A stretch of DNA of 5,922 nucleotides from positions 1 through 5,922 of the forward strand of contig DRLX01000313.1 in NCBI GenBank assembly GCA_011322715.1, in the 5' to 3' direction. How positions within the stretch are numbered: position 1 is the stretch's first letter; each line of letters starts with the position of its first letter. The notes below the pieces were generated by a model. It was not told the origin of the DNA, did not search any database, and saw only the letters and a list, made by a program, of their open reading frames with translations. Positions 1-5,345 of this stretch are shown here, piece after piece. A program made the translations under genes and the position numbers. The stretch is from Desulfobulbaceae bacterium. GTDB taxonomy: Bacteria; Desulfobacterota; Desulfobulbia; Desulfobulbales; Desulfobulbaceae.

Positions 1-893
1 ATGGCATAGAGCAGGTAGCCGCCGGTGGTATGAACAACGCCTTTGGGTTTTCCCGTGGACCCGGAAGTATACAGAATAAACAGGATATCTTCGGCATCCA
101 TTGATTCCGGAGCGCATTCAGAGGAAATGTCATCGGCGGCCACTTCATCATGCCACCAGGAATCACGCCCCTCCTGCATGGACACCTCGTTACCTGCACG
201 TTGAACCACAATACAGGAATCCACACAATCACACCCTTCCATAGCCGTGTCGGCATTTGGCTTCAGGGGAATGGTCTTGCCGGCACGCAGGACGGCATCG
301 GAAGTAATCAATACCTTGGCCTGACAATCATGAATGCGGCTCTGCAGGGCCACGGCGGAAAAACCGGCAAAAACCACCGAATGAATTGCGCCGATCCGTG
401 CACAGGCCAGCAGCGCAATGGAAAGCTCGGGAATCATGGGCAGGTAAATGGAAACCCTGTCACCCTTTTTCACCCCTTTTTTCTTGAGCACATTGGCAAA
501 ACGACAGACCTCGGTGTACAGCATCTGATAGGTAAATACCCTGACGTCATCTTCCGGTTCACCCTGCCAGATAAGGGCGGCCTTATTCCTGCGGCCATCG
601 GTCAGGTGGCGATCAAGGCAGTTATAGGACATGTTGAGCTTACCACCGGAAAACCACTTAATTTCCGGCTTGGTAAAATCCCACTCCAGGACCTTGTCCC
701 ATTTTTTGTCCCAGGTAACCAGCTCTTCGGCCCTGTCCCCCCAATACCCCTCAGGGTCCTCCATGGAACGTTTGTACATGGCCCGGTATTCATCCATTGA
801 TTTAACCCAGGCCTGATCCGCTCCTTCAGTCGGCGGATCGAAGGTTTTACCTTCACTGAGCAAACTGGTGATTTTGTCTTCGTTGCCACCCAT
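1..893 (-). CDS. acs: Acetyl-CoA synthetase (AMP-forming), N-terminal part, cut by window edge
   Basis: Cytoplasmic enzyme that activates acetate with ATP and CoA to acetyl-CoA, via acetyl-AMP. The reverse strand is open for 297 codons from ATG (893-891) to the left edge with no stop, so about 45% of the usual ~650-residue protein is visible. Residues ~33-90 match the acetyl-CoA synthetase N-terminal domain (EDPEGYWGDRAEELVTW, then IKWFSGGKLNMSYNCLDRHL). The AMP-binding domain follows: GDRVSIYLPMIPE near 144-156, ACARIGAIHSVVFAGFSA at 164-180, and the ATP-phosphate loop YTSGSTGKPKG at 275-285, followed by VVHTTGGYLLYA. The CoA-binding C-terminal domain and the acetylatable lysine motif lie outside the window. 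The ATG is supported by GAGGAG 7 nt upstream. The N-terminal extension before residue 33 is variable in the family. Propionyl-CoA synthetase is the main alternative, but the N-terminal motifs favour acetyl-CoA synthetase. It is divergent from the plus-strand cluster. No frameshift was seen. Confidence 0.95.
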   Translation of the reverse strand, partial: MGGNEDKITSLLSEGKTFDPPTEGADQAWVKSMDEYRAMYKRSMEDPEGYWGDRAEELVTWDKKWDKVLEWDFTKPEIKWFSGGKLNMSYNCLDRHLTDGRRNKAALIWQGEPEDDVRVFTYQMLYTEVCRFANVLKKKGVKKGDRVSIYLPMIPELSIALLACARIGAIHSVVFAGFSAVALQSRIHDCQAKVLITSDAVLRAGKTIPLKPNADTAMEGCDCVDSCIVVQRAGNEVSMQEGRDSWWHDEVAADDISSECAPESMDAEDILFILYTSGSTGKPKGVVHTTGGYLLYA

Positions 894-900
894 GATAATA

Positions 901-906
901 CTCCTC
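901..906 (-). promoter_or_regulatory. Ribosome binding site of acs
   Basis: The reverse strand reads GAGGAG with a 7-nt spacer to the ATG at 893-891. This fixes the acs start at that codon rather than at the later in-frame ATG codons (for example residue 33). Confidence 0.75.
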
Positions 907-994
907 ATTGCTTGCAAAAACGATTAATTACACAACTCCTTCTCCAAAACATACACAGAACACCCCGAAACGGCCAAAACCGACCGGGGAGGAC

Positions 995-1034
995 GGATAT
1001 AATTTTTCGCCCGGAAAGGCGGAAAAATATATCC
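995..1034. repeat. Large inverted repeat, 17-nt arms around a 6-nt loop
   Basis: The left arm 995-1011 and the right arm 1018-1034 pair at 15 of 17 positions around the loop CGGAAA (1012-1017). The exceptions are A1002 against A1027, and T1007 against G1022. The second would be a G-U wobble in a plus-strand transcript but an A-C mismatch in a minus-strand one. No T-run follows the stem on the plus strand, so it does not look like a normal intrinsic terminator. If acs is transcribed from further upstream, this lies in its 5' leader, about 100 nt before the start codon. It could be a leader hairpin, an operator or a small repeat element; the function is not known. Confidence 0.75.
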
Positions 1035-1050
1035 GCTATCGCCATTTCAT

Positions 1051-1090
1051 ACCACGATATTTTGCCTTCCCGTGGTAATAGTATATCGTG
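1051..1090. repeat. Two overlapping, mutually exclusive inverted repeats
   Basis: CACGATAT at 1053-1060 is the exact reverse complement of ATATCGTG at 1083-1090 (22 nt between). ACCACG at 1051-1056 is the exact reverse complement of CGTGGT at 1071-1076 (14 nt between). The two structures share bases 1053-1056, so only one can form at a time in RNA. The outer repeat has half-site centres about 30 bp (roughly three helical turns) apart, as expected for paired operator half-sites. It lies just downstream of a minus-strand TTGACA, where a repressor of acs would act. That role is inferred from position only. Confidence 0.5.
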
Positions 1091-1100
1091 CAATTGTCAA
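1072..1100 (-). promoter_or_regulatory. Possible acs promoter with consensus -35 box
   Basis: The reverse strand carries a perfect TTGACA (complement of 1095-1100). No good -10 lies at the ideal 17-nt spacing, where the hexamer would be TACCAC. TATTAC sits at a short 14-nt spacing, and TATACT only 9 nt away. A transcript from here would have a leader of about 180 nt containing the 995-1034 hairpin. The perfect -35, the nearby inverted repeats and the correct orientation make this the best acs promoter candidate, but the poor -10 spacing keeps confidence low. It could need an activator. Confidence 0.3.
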
Positions 1101-1288
1101 GTTATAACTCATGGGTCGCCGTGGAACAGCAGACGGGTAATCCACGCAACAGAGCCATTGCGCAACACCCGCAGATACGGTACAAGAGAATGACTTTACT
1201 GTTCAACCGGAGCGTTCCCGACAATCCGGAAATACAGAAAACAGACATATAAGCCATCTTGCCATTCACCCGCTGGAATACTGAACAC

Positions 1289-1786
1289 ATGGAAAAAACG
1301 AATAAACTTGAACAGCTCATCCGCAAGGAACTGGCCGCCGGCAGGAAGAAAAAACAGGTGCTCGCCGACCTGTCGCGCAAACATGACAGAGAAGAGGTAT
1401 TGTATATTCTCAATAATATTCCGGATGAAGGCAGACGCCGGCGCTATCTGTGGTTCAACAGGTTGCTCTGTCTTCTTCTTTTTATCATTACGGTTAAAAA
1501 ACTCTATGACATGGCCATACTGCAGCTGACAGCCGTTGCAGTCCATCAATTTTCCCCGTTGCTGCTGCTGGATCTCATCGTGCCGATGATCAACTTTTAT
1601 GTCCTGAGCAAGATTGTCCGTTTCCATCGCCAGGGATACCAGTTTATGGTCGTATTAGGTGTCCTTGCCCTTGTACGCCAGGAAAACCGTATCCAGCCGG
1701 ATATCTGGTTTTACCTCGCCATCATTGGATTGTCTTTCTTTCTGCTGAAACAATTTTTCCCAAAAACTCATCAGATTTCCACCTGA
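1289..1786 (+). CDS. Unrecognised small integral membrane protein with basic N-terminus
   Basis: 165 residues from the ATG at 1289. An upstream in-frame TTG at 1259 would add 10 residues but has no ribosome binding site. The ATG itself has only a weak TGGAA about 10 nt ahead. Residues 1-53 are hydrophilic and strongly basic (RKELAAGRKKKQVLADLSRK at 12-31, GRRRRY at 48-53) and look alpha-helical, likely cytoplasmic under the positive-inside rule. Hydrophobic stretches follow at ~54-69, ~75-87, ~88-108, ~117-129 and ~138-157, so three to four membrane passes are plausible. There is no signal peptide and no catalytic or metal motif that I recognise. It ends 47 nt before the RND exporter and is probably co-transcribed with it, so an accessory role is possible. 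That is inferred from position only. I cannot assign a family. Confidence 0.75.
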   Translation: MEKTNKLEQLIRKELAAGRKKKQVLADLSRKHDREEVLYILNNIPDEGRRRRYLWFNRLLCLLLFIITVKKLYDMAILQLTAVAVHQFSPLLLLDLIVPMINFYVLSKIVRFHRQGYQFMVVLGVLALVRQENRIQPDIWFYLAIIGLSFFLLKQFFPKTHQIST

Positions 1787-1833
1787 CCACAGCCCCATAA
1801 TAAAACCGACGGGACGAAGAGCGAGACAGCACA

Positions 1834-4464
1834 ATGCACATTGAACGCGCCATGATGAAATTGTCCACGGCCCGGCCCACACTGACCGTGTTACTGACCT
1901 TGGTATCGGCAGCGCTTTTTGCCCTTGTCCTCGTTCGGATAAAGGTGGATACCAACCCTGTGCACATCCTTCCTGCCGATAATCCGGCCCGTCTCTTCCA
2001 GCAGCAGGCGCACAAGGATTTCGGGATCCATGATATGGTGATGATCGGCGTCATCAATACCAGGGACAAAAATGGAGTATTCAACCCCGGGAGCCTGAAA
2101 AAAATTATTCAACTCAGCCGGTTTGCCGCCCGGATCCTCAACCTGAAACAATCCGACCGTAAGGATCATGCCACGGAAATCATCGCCCCGGATACCGTAG
2201 ACACTGTTGAACAGGCGGGTCTGGGCCGGGTCCGTTTTCACCGACTGATGGCCGCTCCCCCAAAAAACCGCAAAGAGGCCCTGATCATACGGGACCGGGC
2301 CTTGAAAGATCCACTGCTGCGGGGGACCATTATCTCAAAAGACGGGAAGTCTCTTGCCCTGTATCTGCCCATTGCCCGACCTGATGTTGTTCACACCCTG
2401 CACAGGGAGCTGCAACAGAAAATTGCCGAATTATCAACAGATGGCGACCAGTTTCTTCTTGCCGGTCCGCCGTTCACCGAAGATACCGCCTCCCAAAAAA
2501 TACCCCGGGCAATGCTCTATGCCATTGCCCTGATTTTGGGGGTAACCGGTCTGCTGATGCTGGTCCTCTTTCCGGACATCCGCCTCATTGCCGCGCCGAT
2601 TCTTATCGCCCTGGTTACCGTTGTCTCTACCATGGGAATCTTTGTCGGCGCCGGCAACACCTTGTCTCCGGTCGGCCTATTCCTCCCTTTGTTCATCCTC
2701 ATCATGGCGCCGGCTTATTCCATGCATTTTCTGTCCTGTTATTGCGATGAGCAAAGGGGAACAAAGGACCCGCAACAAGCCATTACCGGGGTGATGCATC
2801 GTCTGTTTTCACCTATACTGACCTCCGTCCTTGCCTCGGCGGCCGGTTTTGGGACTCTCGCCTTTACCAATATTCCACCGTTACAGACCTTCGGCGTCTT
2901 TGTTGTCGTCGGTATTCTGCTGGCCTGGCTGTTCACCACTCTCTACCTGCCCGCACATCTTCTCCTCATTCAACGAAAAAGCCAAAAGAATTTTGCTACT
3001 GACACGCCCCGCTTTTCTACAGCCCTGCGATCCCTTCTCAACCATTTCCTGCATTGGACGAACAGGATCTCTACCGGCAGACCGTGGATGGTGTTCGGGT
3101 TGGTCGCATTGATCATGGGTCTCGGCGCCGGTGGCATTCTCATGCTCCGATGCGCCACCAACCCCGCATCATGGTTCCAAAAATCCGATGCGATACGAAT
3201 TGCCGAGAGGATGATCAATCAACATTTCAACGGCACCGGCGAGGCGAATCTAATCCTGACCGGTACCGACCGCAAACAGAGCATTGCCAAGGCTGCCGAC
3301 CAACTCAGTGCCACGCTGACCAAGGCCCTTCGGAAGACTCCCGTTATTCAGGAAAAAGCGCTGGCTGAAATCTCACAGGCGGTTGCGGAAAACAACTCTC
3401 TGCAGGAATTGGCAAAACGACTCAGCCGTGCCTGGGGAAAGGAAATCGACCGGCTTGCGCCCGAGGATGATGCAGGCTACGAGGCCTGGTCCCATGCCCT
3501 TGACACCCTTGACCGTCTACGCAACCAAAACCGGATTTTCAAACAACCGGAACTCCTGCACTACCTGCTTACCTTGCAGCAATATCTCAACACCCGGCCA
3601 AAGGTCGGCGGCAGCATGTCCATCGCCGATATCATCCGTAAGGTCCACCAGGAACTGTTTGAGGGAGATCCAGGCCATTTTAGCATCCCGGCAACGGTCA
3701 ACGGAGTGACGCAAACCCTGATTTCCTACCAGACCCTGCATAGCCCCGATGACCTCCACGATCTGGTCACCAGGGATTTCACCCGGGCAAATATCCGTCT
3801 CTTCCTGAAGGGAAATGACGGCAAAGACATGGAGCGGCTTATTGCCGATACCAACCGCTTCCTGAGCGAAAATCCCCCACCCGTCAAATTAACACTGCAG
3901 TGGGCCGGAACTCCATATATCAACATGATTACCAACAATGTCGTCACTACGGCCCTGCACAAGGCAGTGATCATCGGATACCTGGCTGTCTTTATCGTGA
4001 TGGCCCTCCTTGAGCGTTCCCTGCTTCAGAGCATACCGGTCATAATTGCCCCGGTCTTCACCCTCTGCGCCGTTTTCGGGTCAGCAGGCCTGATGATTGG
4101 AACAATCAACCTGCCGACGCTAATGCTCATGTTTTTCCCCATTGCCATTGGTGTTCATTACAGTGTTCATGTACTGCGGACTTTTGCAACCAACGCGCCC
4201 CCTGTCGACAATAACCGACAGGAGGATAGAGGATGGGATAGAGTGCAGGCACGGGCTATTACCGGTGGAACAATTATTCTATCGATTGGATGTCTTCCCC
4301 TGTTTTTCTTTCCCCTGATCCCTCTGCAACGGGCTGGTCTCCTGCTTGCCGCCACCGTGTTTGCCTCCGGGACGGCTTCCCTGTTTATCGTACCGGCCCT
4401 GTTAACGAGAGTAAAAAAATGGTTATTGAAGAATCAAGTGCCGGCTTCCGACCAGGACCGCTGA
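1834..4464 (+). CDS. RND-superfamily (MMPL/COG1033-like) exporter, 876 aa
   Basis: Predicted inner-membrane exporter with two homologous halves, each made of one TM helix, a large periplasmic domain and five more TM helices. Approximate helices: 13-35, 226-246, 249-270, 278-301, 325-345, 351-378, then 417-436, 709-727, 732-755, 759-782, 810-830, 836-858. Periplasmic loops span ~36-225 and ~437-705. The opening VDTNPVHILPADNPARLF (38-55) after TM1 is typical of the COG1033 group, whose members are thought to move lipids or other hydrophobic molecules, usually with no adaptor required. Normal family length. The usual GxxxDY aspartate in TM4 is Ala294 (MAPAYSMHF), and its TM10 counterpart is His775 (IGVHYSVHV), so canonical proton coupling is questionable. 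The start at 1834 has a weak ribosome binding site; ATG 1852 is an alternative but leaves a shorter N-terminus. It follows the 165-aa membrane protein by 47 nt and precedes the DUF2892 gene by 65 nt. Substrate unknown. Confidence 0.93.
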   Translation: MHIERAMMKLSTARPTLTVLLTLVSAALFALVLVRIKVDTNPVHILPADNPARLFQQQAHKDFGIHDMVMIGVINTRDKNGVFNPGSLKKIIQLSRFAARILNLKQSDRKDHATEIIAPDTVDTVEQAGLGRVRFHRLMAAPPKNRKEALIIRDRALKDPLLRGTIISKDGKSLALYLPIARPDVVHTLHRELQQKIAELSTDGDQFLLAGPPFTEDTASQKIPRAMLYAIALILGVTGLLMLVLFPDIRLIAAPILIALVTVVSTMGIFVGAGNTLSPVGLFLPLFILIMAPAYSMHFLSCYCDEQRGTKDPQQAITGVMHRLFSPILTSVLASAAGFGTLAFTNIPPLQTFGVFVVVGILLAWLFTTLYLPAHLLLIQRKSQKNFATDTPRFSTALRSLLNHFLHWTNRISTGRPWMVFGLVALIMGLGAGGILMLRCATNPASWFQKSDAIRIAERMINQHFNGTGEANLILTGTDRKQSIAKAADQLSATLTKALRKTPVIQEKALAEISQAVAENNSLQELAKRLSRAWGKEIDRLAPEDDAGYEAWSHALDTLDRLRNQNRIFKQPELLHYLLTLQQYLNTRPKVGGSMSIADIIRKVHQELFEGDPGHFSIPATVNGVTQTLISYQTLHSPDDLHDLVTRDFTRANIRLFLKGNDGKDMERLIADTNRFLSENPPPVKLTLQWAGTPYINMITNNVVTTALHKAVIIGYLAVFIVMALLERSLLQSIPVIIAPVFTLCAVFGSAGLMIGTINLPTLMLMFFPIAIGVHYSVHVLRTFATNAPPVDNNRQEDRGWDRVQARAITGGTIILSIGCLPLFFFPLIPLQRAGLLLAATVFASGTASLFIVPALLTRVKKWLLKNQVPASDQDR

Positions 4465-4473
4465 AGCCGGCAC
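4438..4473. repeat. 11-bp perfect hairpin across the exporter stop codon
   Basis: GTGCCGGCTTC at 4438-4448 pairs exactly with GAAGCCGGCAC at 4463-4473, with a 14-nt loop. The TGA stop (4462-4464) sits at the inner edge of the right arm. The stem is GC-rich and stable but is followed by GGGACGC, not a T-run, so it is not a classic intrinsic terminator. It may act as an mRNA 3'-end stabiliser or processing site that sets different expression for the exporter and the small downstream gene, or as an attenuator. That role is inferred. Confidence 0.7.
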
Positions 4474-4517
4474 GGGACGCACTTCAACACCCCGAAAACC
4501 AACAATCACCCGTAATC

Positions 4518-4523
4518 AAGGAG
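4518..4523 (+). promoter_or_regulatory. Ribosome binding site deciding the DUF2892 start
   Basis: AAGGAG with a 6-nt spacer to ATG 4530. It selects the 71-residue product over a longer in-frame reading that begins at 4290 inside the exporter gene. Confidence 0.85.
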
Positions 4524-4529
4524 ATACCC

Positions 4530-4745
4530 ATGGTCATCAATGACTGGATTCACACCATTGCCGGATTTTTTATTGTACTCAGCCTTGCCCTTGGCGTTGA
4601 CTGTGGCCATAACCCACTGTTCGTTCATAAATATTTTCTCTTTTTCACCCTGTTTGTCGGTTGTAATCTCTTCCAGTTCGGTTTTACGGGATTCTGCCCT
4701 CTGGGCTTTATCCTGAAAAAACTGGGCGTGCCGGAACACTTATAA
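4530..4745 (+). CDS. DUF2892 (YgaP-like) small membrane protein, 71 aa
   Basis: Small inner-membrane protein with two TM helices, ~7-24 and ~34-50. It opens with MVINDWIHTIAGFFIVLSLALG and has the family signature NLFQFGFTGFCP at 46-57, followed by the short basic tail ILKKLGV. The full length matches stand-alone DUF2892 proteins; the same domain is the membrane part of the rhodanese protein YgaP. The GFCP cysteine-proline (Cys56) is the conserved mark of the family. Cys25 and Cys45 are additional. The biochemical role is not established; DUF2892 proteins are often found with rhodanese/sulfur-transfer genes, which are not visible here. The 151-codon in-frame extension upstream overlaps the exporter and is not used. 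It may share a transcript with the exporter (65-nt gap holding the end of a strong hairpin), or be separately adjusted. Confidence 0.9.
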   Translation: MVINDWIHTIAGFFIVLSLALGVDCGHNPLFVHKYFLFFTLFVGCNLFQFGFTGFCPLGFILKKLGVPEHL

Positions 4746-4752
4746 AAAACCT

Positions 4753-4790
4753 ACAAAATCAGGAAAATAAAAGGAACATCTTGATTTTGT
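4753..4790 (+). terminator. Possible terminator hairpin after the DUF2892 gene
   Basis: ACAAAATCAGGA (4753-4764) pairs with TCTTGATTTTGT (4779-4790) over 12 positions, including one G-U wobble (G4762 with T4781), with a 14-nt loop. It lies 8 nt after the stop codon, the right place for a terminator. The stem is AT-rich and is followed by CTCTCGTT rather than a T-run, so intrinsic termination would be weak. It could instead protect the 3' end. The right arm overlaps a candidate -35 box. Confidence 0.35.
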
Positions 4791-4809
4791 CTCTCGTTCC
4801 GGATACAAA
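4781..4809 (+). promoter_or_regulatory. Possible promoter of the DUF3302/HlyD unit
   Basis: TTGATT (4781-4786) and TACAAA (4804-4809) are separated by an ideal 17 nt and each match four of six consensus bases. A transcript from here would have a leader of about 145 nt before ATG 4960. The candidate is modest and rests on pattern alone. Confidence 0.3.
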
Positions 4810-4946
4810 AAAATATTCACCTGATTCCCGCAAATGAAGACGGATGGGTCCCAAAAATCAGCTCAAAAACTTTTTTTCCCGGTTCGTGTCCATGCGGGAA
4901 CACACAACTCTTCAAATAAATACTTTTATTGTTGAGGAATATCCTT

Positions 4947-4955
4947 AAAGGAGGT
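4947..4955 (+). promoter_or_regulatory. Strong ribosome binding site deciding the DUF3302 start
   Basis: AAAGGAGGT is a near-full anti-Shine-Dalgarno match, 4 nt before ATG 4960. An in-frame GTG at 4954 overlaps this site and cannot be the start, so the product is 127 residues. Confidence 0.88.
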
Positions 4956-4959
4956 GTCC

Positions 4960-5343
4960 ATGGCTGGGCGAGGTCTTGATTATGCCGCATTGGTGTTGTT
5001 GATCATTATTTCAATAACTCTGGTCTATGCGATTATTTACATCCACGACATACCATATAACATAGCAAAAAAAAGGAACCATCCCCATCAAGATGCCATC
5101 CATACCGCCGGTTGGGTCAGCCTCTTTCTGATGCACACCCTGTGGCCGTTTCTCTGGATATGGGCCACCATGTACCGACCGGACCGGGGATGGGGCATGA
5201 GTGATTCTTCAAACCGGCCGGATGATGCTGATACACAAACGACCGATTCCACCACGGAAGCCCTCGCCCATGAGCTGGTGCAGCTCAAGAGAAGGCTCAC
5301 CCGACTGGAACGGACAATGCAGACAACAGAGAAGGAGGATTAA
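4960..5343 (+). CDS. DUF3302 inner-membrane protein (YiaW/YibI-like), 127 aa
   Basis: Small inner-membrane protein of the YiaW/YibI family, found next to a HlyD-type adaptor. One clear TM helix at ~8-28 (LDYAALVLLIIISITLVYAI) leads into the family core HDIPYNIAKKRNHPHQ (29-44) and DAIHTAGWVSLF (45-56). A second membrane segment (~50-71, ending PFLWIWATMYRP) is followed by the conserved GWGM (77-80). From memory this closely resembles E. coli YiaW over residues 5-80. The rest (~81-127) is a polar, Asp/Thr-rich linker and a short charged helix (LAHELVQLKRRLTRLERT), probably a cytoplasmic coiled coil. The next gene starts 2 nt after the stop, and its ribosome binding site lies inside the last codons here, so the two are surely translated together. 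The function is unknown; a helper for assembly or stability of the adaptor is inferred from the constant pairing. Confidence 0.92.
   Translation: MAGRGLDYAALVLLIIISITLVYAIIYIHDIPYNIAKKRNHPHQDAIHTAGWVSLFLMHTLWPFLWIWATMYRPDRGWGMSDSSNRPDDADTQTTDSTTEALAHELVQLKRRLTRLERTMQTTEKED
5332..5338 (+). promoter_or_regulatory. Ribosome binding site supporting the GTG start of the HlyD gene
   Basis: AAGGAGG lies inside the last codons of the DUF3302 gene, 7 nt before GTG 5346. No ATG is available near this spacing, so the GTG start is well supported. Confidence 0.85.
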
Positions 5344-5345
5344 TC

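Larger units (their letters stand above)
894..1288. other. Divergent intergenic region between acs and the plus-strand cluster
   Basis: About 395 bp without a convincing gene. It must carry the acs promoter and probably the one for the plus-strand cluster. It holds a long near-perfect inverted repeat (995-1034), two overlapping shorter inverted repeats (1051-1090), and a perfect TTGACA on the minus strand (1100-1095). A weak plus-strand candidate is TTGCGC at 1158-1163 with a 17-nt spacer to TACAAG at 1181-1186; it matches consensus only partly. Short open frames on both strands have low-complexity, arginine-rich or cysteine-rich translations and no ribosome binding site, so they are not called as genes. 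No sigma-54 -24/-12 motif, riboswitch fold or tRNA was recognised. Confidence 0.7.
4746..4959. other. Intergenic region between DUF2892 gene and the DUF3302/HlyD unit
   Basis: 214 bp, AT-rich and without genes. It holds an AT-rich inverted repeat (4753-4790), a possible promoter (4781-4809), a T-run at 4871-4877 that abuts a small inverted repeat (TTCCCG 4876-4881 with CGGGAA 4895-4900), and an AATAAA/TTTATT pair at 4915-4920 and 4925-4930. This is enough for one transcription unit to end and another to start. None of the individual sites is strong. Confidence 0.6.

Noticed and set aside
150..800. A 216-codon open frame on the plus strand across the acs region
   Set aside because: It is antisense to a clearly recognisable acetyl-CoA synthetase reading frame; its translation has no domain-like character and no ribosome binding site.
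998..1003. TATAAT on the plus strand as a promoter -10 box
   Set aside because: It lies within the left arm of the inverted repeat and has no -35-like hexamer at suitable spacing (the bases at 975-980 are CAAAAC-like).
995..1034. Reading the large inverted repeat as an intrinsic terminator
   Set aside because: No T-run follows the stem on the plus strand, and it lies upstream of both divergent genes rather than downstream of one.
905..1093. A 62-codon minus-strand frame upstream of acs (possible leader peptide)
   Set aside because: No ribosome binding site and it ends just before the acs ribosome site; the translation is dominated by the hairpin sequence. A leader peptide cannot be supported.
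912..1193. A 93-codon plus-strand frame in the intergenic region
   Set aside because: Arg/Asn-rich translation, no ribosome binding site, and it runs through the inverted repeats; more likely non-coding.
1196..1627. A 143-codon minus-strand frame
   Set aside because: Antisense shadow of the 165-aa membrane protein, which has a natural charge and hydrophobicity pattern in the plus frame.
4290..4529. Upstream in-frame extension of the DUF2892 gene inside the exporter
   Set aside because: It overlaps the conserved last two TM helices of the exporter in another frame; DUF2892 homology and the AAGGAG site both place the start at 4530.
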